From: Marinibactrum halimedae
GTDB taxonomy: Bacteria; Pseudomonadota; Gammaproteobacteria; Pseudomonadales; Cellvibrionaceae
Direction of reading: 5' to 3'
Assembly (NCBI RefSeq): GCF_021234875.1
Contig: NZ_JAJQVM010000009.1
Span: forward strand, 1 to 64,000
Length of the DNA stretch: 64,000 bases
Part shown: positions 36,401 to 44,144 of the stretch, one piece after another
Layout: each line of letters starts with the position of its first letter
Numbering within the stretch: position 1 is the stretch's first letter
Notes under the pieces: model-generated
Told to the model about the DNA's origin: nothing
Seen by the model: only the letters and a program-made list of their open reading frames with translations
Databases searched by the model: none
Program-made: the position numbers and the translations under genes

Positions 36401-36854
36401 TAAAAAAGCAGTAGCATTATTTTTAGAATCCTTATTCAGAAATAATTTTGAAAAAAATTCTAAAAAAGAGTTTAAAGAAGAGTGCACAGAAACGCTTATT
36501 GATAGAGCCACACAACGGGTGGTTGACGTTGATCAGCAATCTATCGATACAGAGGCGTTAATAAGTGTATTAAGTGAATGGGATATCCACATGGATGAAG
36601 GATTTATCCATAATATGATCGCCATTGTAAATGCTTCATTAAAAGTCAGTTACTGCTTACCTAAAACAAAATTGCCCTATAAGCTTAATTTTATTGTTGC
36701 TGAAGAAAGCTGTGAGTGGCTGCCTCTTAATGAGTGGGATGAGTACTTCGAAAAAATAAACGTTATGGTTGTACCGGGAAATCATGGGTCAATCGTTAAG
36801 GCGCCTGTGGTGGGGCATTGGTATCAAAATCTCAGGTGTGACGAAAAGAGCTAA
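30420..36854 (+). CDS. Hybrid megasynthase ACP-KS-ACP-C-A-PCP-TE
   Basis: 2144 residues, start ATG 30420 with AAGG upstream. Domains: ACP1 about 5-80 (GADS, S39); ketosynthase about 122-520 with C263, H401 and H442 present but with diverged motifs (SLCTSG, HGIGN); ACP2 about 555-630 (GFDS, S589); condensation about 655-1130 (HHIVFDG, 849-855); adenylation about 1190-1755 with YTSGSTGTPKG, NAYGPSE, YKTGD and NGKVDRKS; PCP about 1775-1850 (GGHSL, S1809); thioesterase about 1875-2140 (AHSYGG, S1950; H2122). No acyltransferase domain, so the KS is either fed in trans or does something else. Pocket residues by hand: D M E N S G A V N K, like ornithine codes. Low-complexity insertions lie inside C (about 735-805) and A (about 1300-1370, 1660-1705). 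Counterparts in Actinobacteria are a free ACP (ScoB) plus an NRPS ending in a reductase. Confidence 0.93.
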   Translation: MIRASLDALIHQYLVDALLLDEGECLNADDRFSDLGADSAQAVELKCHLEEALSLSLSSTLIVEYPTLTVLLDYLVECVTSKQNEALNNNHSLEDNKPVDEQKESLKESVFPKKEKELNVSGDVVLIGQACLFPGIKDADALKEQVKSNRLFQVLSTQPEKKFQYGRISRTVNIDSLRENWGIGQADADITKEDRVRLMLNALHQALNASAINIATFSQFRVGVFMSESALIDSGLASTVPLANLLSYLLNVSGPSETIQSLCTSGFAGIHKAMQAIQSKECDIAVVGAINLINEEQFTAAMECGVYDSLLSESHTMRSFDQSASGFIRCEGVGLLVLASAHVSQKLTEKPLAYIFSSSIAHGGRAFSLDAPNPKAMGECIRSVINRANVHVDDIDYVEAHGIGNRLADAIELNTLNSVLKTHRRCQQKRWQVGSIKPSIGHVELASGIASFMKAVDILQSHVLPGVSGLSMVNAELPRDHALTLKSSSTHWQQKEGKPRCILLNSYAIGGSCAALVVSNQPKTESMVVDSSSLTEKETPKEIEFNVKYDNILGESYLSQLDDIAQNVFQRPYRSLPSEASPMDYGFDSMVMIQFLHRVNSAFDISISVGEILTLSRFSNFIQILKPYLKGKATSSSETKNASSINESQHNFNEVKQSLLSEIQKGLWFVQSSCPNSTEFNVPILFQSKQRLNCVCLDKAFELFTQSTPMMRVNFLEDIESGEVIQRLSDMVRSRPYDDCTHKDCTHKDAHENIRHNHNVIHRIEVPCEFVSANQNTMLSQDFDLNLSAGSEKENKKKETIMKKGFVQERCWQLLRQPFNLASEPLIRCYHFTSSQQDTPEEYLFFVLHHIVFDGLSGMLFTEKFWSLYHQLCQAGEMQHDVEAQYSTLTPIIPHDYWRFIEWERQYLASPQAEASKHWWASVLHDVNSDISLPYDFTKDHAPSSNSVGVACQKCIVEGSRLRQLQSFSKKHRVNFSVILLSAYAILIHKLSSQADISIASPVSVRPTSDFDNSIGCFINLIVTRCRVKGEESLLSLLHHIKSVYLESLSHSQYPFSKLATDLDLNIFRNGLGLASIGFTYQNIFEGYPSKLLDNIDVNLEMDIYQEAGDHYALEVYDYRDYLQVNLKYQRCLFESKTIERHLTYWMTILDTFLESPEKTVKSLNILDDKERQFLLSRSGPVISENELDYSVLDRIFDRAGVSPHAVAVIDGECLWTYQQLCDDVMVRCQQLTQCALHQFYNAPLTSSTVIGVALPRSGEAIVTMLAIMNLECVYLPIDPAVPKARLEHIVEESQLLFMVSDNENHPFSVPLNILKQYSNQGANQSKRFYETEKKQKAILSQAADQPTVAKTMAPKAKIAPKAKVAQSNNPNSLAYIIYTSGSTGTPKGVMVSQRSLTNLSLHMINQYRLTSHDRILQFSPLIFDMSLEEIFPALLCGAAVVVRRDEDVDPSAFYRRVCDNGVTVLNLPPAFYPVLNSLSSKQKQRLFSQVRVLSFGGEALPQSVIDNVECYPVELFNAYGPSEYTVNTAIEAIQANNIDTGKSITIGTPISNTTCYILDDNLQLVPTGVAGELFVTGAGLAQGYVGQPFLTKKRFIKNPFSKGMLYKTGDIARWDNDGKIIFLGRKDEQIKIRGFRIELGEIESAYASFSAIVSVAAVVVNLSKVNNVNSEESTLIDDASIEGASINSTSEGSKAVEQEGDNSVIAVFYTSEENVNEETLKSHVSDFLPAYMVPNFSKQVAALPLTSNGKVDRKSLAQQVGLKDTQSMKVSVKPETSMEAELLNLWKTLLPNRSIGVCDDFFAIGGHSLLAIQLVFKINQHWKTVISVSDFLTYPSIRPFASYLKAQIGIQDQVISDEDNNDNKVKALDSIRILKPSSINLILPGMPGLAEAYSEMAQQLTGGGEVIALDMAGFDGRKPYESIESMAEYNIECLKKYCSSGHINLYAHSYGGTVALEMLHQLQKQTEQGLADIHIDSVTFLDSRIHRQQCSVDKKAVALFLESLFRNNFEKNSKKEFKEECTETLIDRATQRVVDVDQQSIDTEALISVLSEWDIHMDEGFIHNMIAIVNASLKVSYCLPKTKLPYKLNFIVAEESCEWLPLNEWDEYFEKINVMVVPGNHGSIVKAPVVGHWYQNLRCDEKS

Positions 36855-36940
36855 CAATGACAGCTGGCTTTTATTGTCTATATTTTATTGCTTATGTAAA
36901 AGAGGACAATAAAACCAGCCATTATCATTTTAATGATCCA

Positions 36941-39097
36941 TTAAAAATACAATTTAAGAGTCAATTGTGCGTTCAGTGGTGCTCCAGGGCGTATGACTTC
37001 TTGTCTAAAGTATTGATAAGGTGTGACATATTCATTATCGGTCAGGTTTCGCACGGTTAGGCCAATGTCATACCGGGAGGTGCTGTAATTCAGCTGCGCA
37101 TCAAAAATTGTGTAGTCGTCAGACAGGATATTACTGCCGTCAACAATGGGTGTGCCTTCTGCATAGGTGACCCCTAACCCTACTGCGACATTTTGTAGAA
37201 TTCCATTCTCAAAGCGATATCGGCCAGCAAGTCGACCACTGTTTTGGGGTACACGTGCCAAGTCGGTTCCGGTATTAATTTGCCCAAGAGTCGCATTGAA
37301 TAATGGCTCGGAATATTCGGCGTTGGTGTAAGCATAGTTCGCCAATAAAGACCACTGTGGTGTAGGCTCCCATATGGCATCTAACTCAATACCTTTACTT
37401 TGTTGTTCCCCAGATTGCACAGAACCAAAGTTAGGATCGGTGAGATCAATCGTTGGAATATTCTCCCGATTTAATTGATAAGCTGCAATGGTGCCGACTA
37501 ATTTTCCGTCAGCCATATTGAATTTTACACCTGCCTCAATGCTTTCTGAGGTTTCTGGCTTGGGGGAAGAAGCATTGCTGCCGGCGTAATACAAGCTTAA
37601 TCGTGAACCTGTTGCTGCGCCTGCAAAGAGAGATAATTCGGAGTTTAATTGATGGCTAATGCCAATACGTGGATCAAATTCGGTGTATTGTTCATCGGTA
37701 TTAATGCCACTGGCGTCGTCTTGCAGTGTGTAGCGACTCACTCGCCCACTGAGTTGCAGTGTGGTGGCTTCATTTAATGTGATGTAATCTTGTGCATATA
37801 AGGCAAGTGTTGTGTAGTTGTTTTCAGCGCGCTGATCATCGGTTACGGTGAAGGGGGCACCAAAAGAGACAGTATTCTCCTCGGCATAATCAACAATGCC
37901 TAAAAAATTAGGGTCAAATACCATTCCTACTTTATATTCTGTTTTGTCGTAGTTTAGACCCACTACAACTTCGTGCTCGGTAGAGCCGAATTGGGTATTC
38001 AATGTTAATTGTGAATCTAAAGTCCACTCTTGGGTATCGGCTTTCATGATTCCGCGAATCAGCACAGCCTGTGTTCCCATTAAGGGAAGGGTATTTAAAA
38101 AAGGAAAGGCAGCGAATTCGTGTAAATCATTATCGTAATGACGTAATTGTAGAGTCCATTGCAGTTGATCATTGAGTGCAAGTTGGTAACGACCATGTAA
38201 AGCATTATTGGTAATTTCAGTATCAGGTGCATCGGATGCGCCAGAAAATTGAGTGAGATTAATATTGGGTTGGTCAACCAATTCAGCCGGTAAGCCCGGA
38301 TATTCCAATTGTTCAATAGAGCTGTGAAATCCTCGAATCAACAGTTCACTGTCATTGTCAAAATGGGTTTTCCAGCTAGGGTATAGAGATAATCGCTTGA
38401 TAGAGACATCGTCAATATAATCCTCACTATCATGGATTTCTCCGGCGAGACGAAAAGCATGTTTATTCGAAATAACTTGGTTAATATCCAGAGTTGTTGC
38501 CAACGTATCGAAGCTGCCGGTACGTACGCCAATATGATAAAAGCTATCTTTTTTCGGTGTTTTGGTCACTACATTGATTAGCCCGCCCACTGGAGCCCCA
38601 CTGCCACCACCATAAAGTGAAGAAGTAGGGCCTTTTGCCACTTCTATTCGTTCTATGCCGGCCAAGCTAGCAGGATCAACAACAGCGGTATCGCCATAGC
38701 TCATTAATCCGTCCACAAAAATTTCTGATTCGAAACCTCTTATAATGGGGTTGATTAATAGCGTTTCAGATTCGTCATTGGGAACAACGCCTGAAACATT
38801 CGTTAGGGCATCGCTGAGAGTTGTCAGCTGTTGGTCATTGATAAGAGAAGCGTTAATAATCTGAATGGATTGCGGGGTATTAAAAACAGGCGTATTCGTC
38901 AAGCCAAACATGGTTTGATTACTTTGATAAGAGCGATTGTCTTGATTGCCCTCTACAGTGACTTCCTCTAATAACCAAGAGGTGTTATCTGAAGCGTGGC
39001 TTAAAGAAGAAAAGTTTAAAGAAGAGAGGCTTAAAGTCACTACGCTAGCTGCGCCAAAAGAGAAATGCGAGAGGCATAGTGGATATTTATGTGTCAT
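36941..39097 (-). CDS. TonB-dependent siderophore-type outer-membrane receptor
   Basis: 718 residues from ATG 39097, preceded by AAGAGA; ATG 39127 (with GAGAG) is also possible. Signal peptide about 1-35 ending SHA, TonB-box-like EEVTVEG, then a plug with NTPQSIQII, TLSDALTNVSGV, RGFES..FVDGL and IERIEVAKGPTSSLYGGG..GGLINVVTK, all typical of siderophore receptors. A 22-strand-type barrel follows and ends LTLKLYF with the terminal Phe needed for outer-membrane insertion. There is no N-terminal signalling domain, so it is not FecA/FpvA-like in regulation. It converges on the megasynthase with 86 bases between stops, which makes uptake of that product or its metal complex the obvious hypothesis. 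Confidence 0.93.
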   Translation of the reverse strand: MTHKYPLCLSHFSFGAASVVTLSLSSLNFSSLSHASDNTSWLLEEVTVEGNQDNRSYQSNQTMFGLTNTPVFNTPQSIQIINASLINDQQLTTLSDALTNVSGVVPNDESETLLINPIIRGFESEIFVDGLMSYGDTAVVDPASLAGIERIEVAKGPTSSLYGGGSGAPVGGLINVVTKTPKKDSFYHIGVRTGSFDTLATTLDINQVISNKHAFRLAGEIHDSEDYIDDVSIKRLSLYPSWKTHFDNDSELLIRGFHSSIEQLEYPGLPAELVDQPNINLTQFSGASDAPDTEITNNALHGRYQLALNDQLQWTLQLRHYDNDLHEFAAFPFLNTLPLMGTQAVLIRGIMKADTQEWTLDSQLTLNTQFGSTEHEVVVGLNYDKTEYKVGMVFDPNFLGIVDYAEENTVSFGAPFTVTDDQRAENNYTTLALYAQDYITLNEATTLQLSGRVSRYTLQDDASGINTDEQYTEFDPRIGISHQLNSELSLFAGAATGSRLSLYYAGSNASSPKPETSESIEAGVKFNMADGKLVGTIAAYQLNRENIPTIDLTDPNFGSVQSGEQQSKGIELDAIWEPTPQWSLLANYAYTNAEYSEPLFNATLGQINTGTDLARVPQNSGRLAGRYRFENGILQNVAVGLGVTYAEGTPIVDGSNILSDDYTIFDAQLNYSTSRYDIGLTVRNLTDNEYVTPYQYFRQEVIRPGAPLNAQLTLKLYF

Positions 39098-39302
39098 GAA
39101 GTCTCTTAAAAAAGAATATATTTGCATGTGAACCACTCTCGTTAAAGGCAAAGGGGTCATCATAGTGATGTGAATAAAATAGAGGGATGTGGTGTATTGT
39201 CGCAGGTGTGAGCATAATTCCATTTTGAAAAATGATGTTGTTATACGCGACTTTTCAATACTCTTCTGAGGGGAGAGGTTGTTTATTTAGACCAAGCTTT
39301 AT

Positions 39303-39335
39303 AAAAAAGGTCGCTTATATTGCACGACCTTTTTT
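39303..39335. terminator. Strong bidirectional terminator downstream of the lipoprotein gene
   Basis: AAAAAAGGTCG (39303-39313) and CGACCTTTTTT (39325-39335) form an 11-pair perfect stem with an 11-base loop and T-runs in both directions. It lies 28 bases past the stop of the minus-strand lipoprotein gene at 39364. Confidence 0.85.
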
Positions 39336-39363
39336 GTTTAGAGTTTATATGAATATGTTGAAT

Positions 39364-40665
39364 CTAGTTTATTTTGCAACTGGTTCCAGATATTATTCCG
39401 CCACTAATGCCATCGGTATAGGTGCCTACATAGCCACTAACGGGCCCTAGGAAATTGTCATTTTCTGTATCACTGCCATCGGCATCAAAGTTTAAGTTAA
39501 ACTCAAAGCGACCACCGGTGGCTGTAATAGTGTCACTTTCCAATCTCCCACTTAAAATAGTTTCATTGCCTTGTAAAGTGACTAAAACGCCTTCAACACT
39601 ATTATCAGTCATAATATCTAATCCGACCAAAGAGGTGTTGTCAGTGCTGAAGGGTAAATTATTGGGATTAACCAGGCCGGATAAGCGATATTTGGCCGTT
39701 AGGGCACCTGCTTTTCGTACCCCTTCAAAACCTCCAGATTCTGCCGTGACACTATTTACCCATCGTCCGTTAAGAGACATAAAGTTTTCATTAAAACTAC
39801 CGGAAAATTCGGCGCCAGAATCGAGACTGCCAGAAATCAGTAGTCTATCGGTATTAAGCGTTAAACCTTCTCTAGGGAGTACTGTCAATATTATATCTTC
39901 AATATTGCTGTATACTAGGGCGCTGGTTACGCCTGTGCCAATACCGTTAACCGGAAAAATTGAGGTATCAAAGCGTTGATGTTGAACCCAAAGTAAAAAT
40001 GTACCGTTGTCATCGCCATCAAACGTTCCACTGAATATGCCAGAGGCTAAACATGAAAGTGAAAGTTCTAATATTTCACTTGTATCACGAAAGCTTGGTA
40101 ATTCAGGTGTTCGGTTGTCAGCAGTCGCTGCATCAGAAAGAATAAGACTAACTTCGTTGTCAAAATCTTCTAAAGAAAAATCTGGCTGTGAAAAATTATC
40201 GGCAATAGCTCTTAGTTCCTCTGAAAGTAAAATACCGTTAGTGCTGTCGCCGTCATTATCGAGGGCCAGTAATAGTCGATAGCTATTTTGGACTCGTATG
40301 TCACTGGCATCTGTGCCAGTTAAATCGACTAGAGTTAAAATACTTTTTCCGGCGCTTGAGCCGAAATTAATGCCACCTATTGAAAATGCGACTGGCTGAT
40401 TTCCTTCATAAGAAAAAGTGCCGCCATTATCGGTTATTCCCTCTTCGCTACCGGAGACATAGTAAAAGCCATCAATAGGCGGATAAAGTTTACCTGTAAA
40501 TATTTCGGGAGATGGGATTATGGGAGACGGCGTTGTTGGCCCCGGTGGATTTCCTCCAGCGTCATTCCCGCCTCCACTACTACTGCTTCCGCCTCCACAG
40601 CTTATTAATGCAGAAAGTAGTATTGCCAGTGTTAGATTTTGCAATAAAGAAGAATTTATGTTCAT
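39364..40665 (-). CDS. Secreted lipoprotein, unrecognised beta-rich family
   Basis: 433 residues. N-terminal signal with lipobox LISC-G (Cys about 23), followed by a Gly/Ser/Pro-rich tether typical of surface lipoproteins of marine gammaproteobacteria (CGGGSSSSGGG). The body is acidic and beta-strand rich with short Asp-rich stretches (LDNDGDSTNG, FDGDDNGTF, FDADGSD) that could bind calcium. The later part shows spaced GSFN...GRW and SGRLES elements suggesting repeated beta units. No catalytic motif seen. Same strand as the receptor but separated by a terminator, so not its operon partner. Confidence 0.8.
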   Translation of the reverse strand: MNINSSLLQNLTLAILLSALISCGGGSSSSGGGNDAGGNPPGPTTPSPIIPSPEIFTGKLYPPIDGFYYVSGSEEGITDNGGTFSYEGNQPVAFSIGGINFGSSAGKSILTLVDLTGTDASDIRVQNSYRLLLALDNDGDSTNGILLSEELRAIADNFSQPDFSLEDFDNEVSLILSDAATADNRTPELPSFRDTSEILELSLSCLASGIFSGTFDGDDNGTFLLWVQHQRFDTSIFPVNGIGTGVTSALVYSNIEDIILTVLPREGLTLNTDRLLISGSLDSGAEFSGSFNENFMSLNGRWVNSVTAESGGFEGVRKAGALTAKYRLSGLVNPNNLPFSTDNTSLVGLDIMTDNSVEGVLVTLQGNETILSGRLESDTITATGGRFEFNLNFDADGSDTENDNFLGPVSGYVGTYTDGISGGIISGTSCKIN

Positions 40666-41834
40666 TGCTTTTCCTCACTTTTAAAAGTGGGCGGGTGGGT
40701 GGTTTTTTAGAAATCTATTTTGCTTTTCGAGATGAAATGATTTTAGGAGGGGCGGTTTATTTCGCATTTTCATGATTGCCTATCCTTGGTTTGTATAATT
40801 TCTGTATAGGAAGTGCTGTTCCTACAAGGAGAATTATATTTTTTCCATGTGATTTTTATTTCTTACATATGAATATTGTGAAAGGAATATAGCATGATTG
40901 CATTTGAGAGGGTGTTTGGTGCGTGCCATTTTGTTTTTTTTATTTTATAAAAGGCAAGGTATTTTTTATTGTGGGTGTTGCTTAGTGTGTGGCTTTATGA
41001 GTGGAGTATTAGGTCGGTTGTCTTAGTTTATCAAAAATGATTATAAAAATTGATGCCAGCGTCTGCATTAGAGAGTGAGAGGAGCTATGAGGTAAGGGTA
41101 TATTTATCTTTAAAAAGCCCTTGCGTTGCAGGTGCAATAAGAGGTGGGCATCCGACAAGCGTGACTCATCCTGCATAGGCGGGCGTGTGGTACAAGAGGA
41201 AGATAACCTATACACAAACCGGTGCCCGCTGGTTGCAGTCGCAATACACGTCAAACGTTATATCAGGCAGTGGCTTACGATGCGTAATTGTCGTAACGTG
41301 CTGGCACTCGGTACAGTCAATTTTTATGTGGGCTCAAGTGAAGCCATTGGCGCGTTATTTTTTTATTAGGATAATAGTTGTTTTTACAGGATACAATTAT
41401 GGTGTAATGAAATAAACGGCGACATTATTTTTGAAATAGAATTGCAATCTTCTTTTGACTGTCTAAAAATTATATTAACGGATTTTTTATGCTTTTCACG
41501 CCATAATAACAGTGAAGTGAAGGTGAGCTTATGAAAAGAATAGTTTCTACGAAGGATCTGGCGCTACAACACCCCATTCGTACAGCATCTAGCCACTTAC
41601 TTCAGTCTTTCTTTTTCAGGTGAATGGGCTAGCCTCTTTCTCCTTGACCTTAATTCAAGAAGGTTGAATTTTTCAATCTAAAATTATTGTCTGAGTTATG
41701 AAATAAATAGTATGGCTTTTTAGTCGGGCGTATTTTTATATTTAGAGTGATTGTCTGGATTTGAAATAGCTAATATAGCTTAGTTTTAATAAATGAAAGG
41801 ATCTTGGTTTGGTTAAGTCAGGGGAGATTTAAGT
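40666..41834. other. Gene-poor 1.2-kb stretch
   Basis: No supported gene. Mostly AT-rich. A GC-richer island at about 41110-41360 with several short inverted pieces looks like decayed foreign DNA. A 30-codon frame at 41531-41623 with a fair ribosome site is listed separately. I looked for integron attC or IS ends here and could not support either. Confidence 0.5.
41531..41623 (+). CDS. Possible 30-residue micro-ORF
   Basis: ATG 41531 is preceded by AAGGTGAG at good spacing and encodes MKRIVSTKDLALQHPIRT and a basic, Phe-rich end. It may be a small peptide, a leader or the stub of a lost gene. No similarity recognised. Confidence 0.25.
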   Translation: MKRIVSTKDLALQHPIRTASSHLLQSFFFR

Positions 41835-43367
41835 ATGGTTATTTTTCGATTCATGATGTTTTTATTTGTTGGTTTGTCTCTTGCATCATGCTCGTTTTTG
41901 AACCCTCATCAATCTTATGAAGGCTTGGGTGACTATAGGTTTGCTGGAAAGGTTAATGGTGGGCGTAATGTAGAATCAAAGTTTCATGAAATTTCAAACT
42001 TTGACTTAAAATATGCGCAGGATAAAAATTCAATTTCAGGCAGTCTTTTTAATGAGGAAGATTACATTTCCATTAATCTAAAGAATGCATTTTTTAACTA
42101 TCTTGAAGAGTCCAGGTTTGAGAGAAGTATTGCCAATAAACTAGGAAAAAAACTGAAAGGTGAAGTGGTTATTGTTGCAAATGTAACATCTGGGATCGTT
42201 AATCCCGAGTTAAGGGAAGCAAGTGCGGAGCTTCCTGGTCGTGTTGTGTTTTACTCCGGTGACATGGAAGAGGGCCAATTTGCGAACCAGTCATTTGGTC
42301 CAGTTTACGGTCCTGTTAGGTGGGATGGAAATGGTTTAACAATAGATTTGACTATTATTGAATTGGATCGACAAGAAAATGAGCAATTTAGTGCTCTCCT
42401 TAGCACCTTATCCAAGGCAGGAAAATCATACCTTAAACAATCGTCACCAGCGATCAATATTCTCAACTCGTTAGGTCAATCTCTTGTGTCTGCGAATAAA
42501 GATGACATCATGGCCTCGTACACCTTGCATCTTATACCTCGACCCAGTTTAGACAGTGTTCACGCTCCCGTACTGAGGACAGGTGATATAGTGATAGTCA
42601 GAAAGCAAGATAGAGAGTCTCCCATTCCTTGGTCGGAATTTGATTATGATCATTCGACCGGTATGTTGGTATCTTGTAATCGAAATAACAATTCAGAAGC
42701 TAAATCGGCAGAATTTCAATTAAAATACGCTATTAAATGCACTGGTGATGGTGAGCTTGTATCGTCTAAATACCCGTATGCTGAACCTCTGCTAGACCAC
42801 AATTATGTTGTATTTTCCATAACAAAACGAAATGGCGGTATTGATTTAACCCCTGATGTATCTTTTTCAGAATTTTTACAGCAAACCGGAGATATTTCAA
42901 ATCCTTCTGAAATTCGCGAGGCGGTGGAAAGTTTTGGAAGGAAAGTGACGCGAGATATGGAATTTAATGCCCGCCAAAAGGATATCTCTGAATTAAAAAA
43001 CACCACATCAATAGTGCTAAAGAGGATGGCGTTGCATAGAGTGATTCGCTCTTTACAGTGTTCTTTGGTCAATATAAGAAAAAATGAAGTTAGTTATTTT
43101 GGTGATGTTAATGAATCTTTCTTTGAGGGGGATGAATACAAACAATATTGCCCTTCTGAATCAGATAATGGAGATGTTGGGAAGCTTACACAAAGTCAGA
43201 TCGCTTACCTGATAAGAGAAATTGCAAATAAATGTAAGGTAACTCAAAACTTTGGTTTCGAAAATATGGTGGGCAAAAGCATTAGATCAAGTGAGAGGTT
43301 AGGAGTTTACGCGGATGCATTGGTAGATGAAATAGAGGCTAGTAATTGCCTTGATGTATCTGGTTAG
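41835..43367 (+). CDS. Unrecognised lipoprotein
   Basis: 510 residues. Signal with lipobox LASC-S (Cys about 19), so lipid-anchored. GGGGAGA precedes ATG 41835. The mature part is charged and mixed alpha/beta, with no motif I know. It has sections such as VVIVANVTSGI and LTIDLTIIELDRQENEQF that read like a periplasmic binding or assembly protein, and several scattered cysteines in the last third. It is the first of a run of plus-strand orphan genes ending at tRNA-Phe. Confidence 0.75.
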   Translation: MVIFRFMMFLFVGLSLASCSFLNPHQSYEGLGDYRFAGKVNGGRNVESKFHEISNFDLKYAQDKNSISGSLFNEEDYISINLKNAFFNYLEESRFERSIANKLGKKLKGEVVIVANVTSGIVNPELREASAELPGRVVFYSGDMEEGQFANQSFGPVYGPVRWDGNGLTIDLTIIELDRQENEQFSALLSTLSKAGKSYLKQSSPAINILNSLGQSLVSANKDDIMASYTLHLIPRPSLDSVHAPVLRTGDIVIVRKQDRESPIPWSEFDYDHSTGMLVSCNRNNNSEAKSAEFQLKYAIKCTGDGELVSSKYPYAEPLLDHNYVVFSITKRNGGIDLTPDVSFSEFLQQTGDISNPSEIREAVESFGRKVTRDMEFNARQKDISELKNTTSIVLKRMALHRVIRSLQCSLVNIRKNEVSYFGDVNESFFEGDEYKQYCPSESDNGDVGKLTQSQIAYLIREIANKCKVTQNFGFENMVGKSIRSSERLGVYADALVDEIEASNCLDVSG

Positions 43368-43549
43368 TGGGTATTTAGTTATGTTTTTTGAGTAGATTAT
43401 TAGCCTTTGGTGGTATGAGGTGACAAAATAATGGTCTTTGTGACATCGATTTATAGGGGGATTGTTTTCTTCTAGGTGTTGCTGTAAACCCTATTGGGTA
43501 TCGCCATAACCATAAGAATACAGCAGGCTCAGTTAAAGGAGAATGTCTC

Positions 43550-44020
43550 ATGCCATATAAGTTCGACAGCAAAGCATTAAAAATACTGAATAATAAAATA
43601 TTTGGTGCTACTGAAAAGAAAATTGGTTTTATTTCAGAGAATTTTTCGGATTTTCTAGAGGATGAAGCCAGCCCAGTTGAGATGCTACAAGATTTGGCTT
43701 TTTGGTTAATATCGGAAGTCAATCAAAGTGATAGTGATTTGAAAATGTGCGCTCAGCCGCTTTATGAATTAGTCAAAGCAAATTTAGAAAGGCTTAAAGC
43801 ATTAAAGGCTACTTCAAAAGATGTTGTGGCGTTGTTTCTCGTGGAGATTTTGCGTTGCTACAACTTTGCTAAGCATGACTCAAATGTAGTTCGTGAATTT
43901 GCTCGGGATATCTTTCCAAGTTTAGGTTATGGCGTCGATGGGGATGTTGATTACTGTATTATAAATGCCACATTTGGTGATCTTACTTATGTGGATGGAA
44001 CTGTCTTGATGAAACAGTAG
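43550..44020 (+). CDS. Unrecognised small soluble protein
   Basis: 156 residues from ATG 43550 with an excellent AAAGGAGA site. Mostly helical, no signal peptide or membrane segment, slightly acidic. The middle (about 60-130) has regularly spaced Leu and looks like a helical bundle. Not recognised. The next gene encodes an HNH nuclease, but 124 bases separate them and each has its own ribosome site, so coupling is uncertain. Confidence 0.7.
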   Translation: MPYKFDSKALKILNNKIFGATEKKIGFISENFSDFLEDEASPVEMLQDLAFWLISEVNQSDSDLKMCAQPLYELVKANLERLKALKATSKDVVALFLVEILRCYNFAKHDSNVVREFARDIFPSLGYGVDGDVDYCIINATFGDLTYVDGTVLMKQ

Positions 44021-44144
44021 AAGATATTTATTGTGATACCCTCATCCAAAATCGGAAATAGTATGGCACTTACAGTTTTCTTTTAGATGGTTAAGTAGAT
44101 GTCGTTTACTTAGTGTTAGCACTCAGTAACGGTAGGAGAATATT

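Noticed and set aside
36919-36937. Fur-box-like ATTATCATTTTAATGAT
   Set aside because: It lies between two convergent gene ends, not at a promoter, and matches only half-sites.
36857-37060. A 67-codon plus-strand frame directly behind the megasynthase
   Set aside because: Most of it lies opposite the end of the receptor gene, it lacks a ribosome site and its composition is that of antisense sequence.
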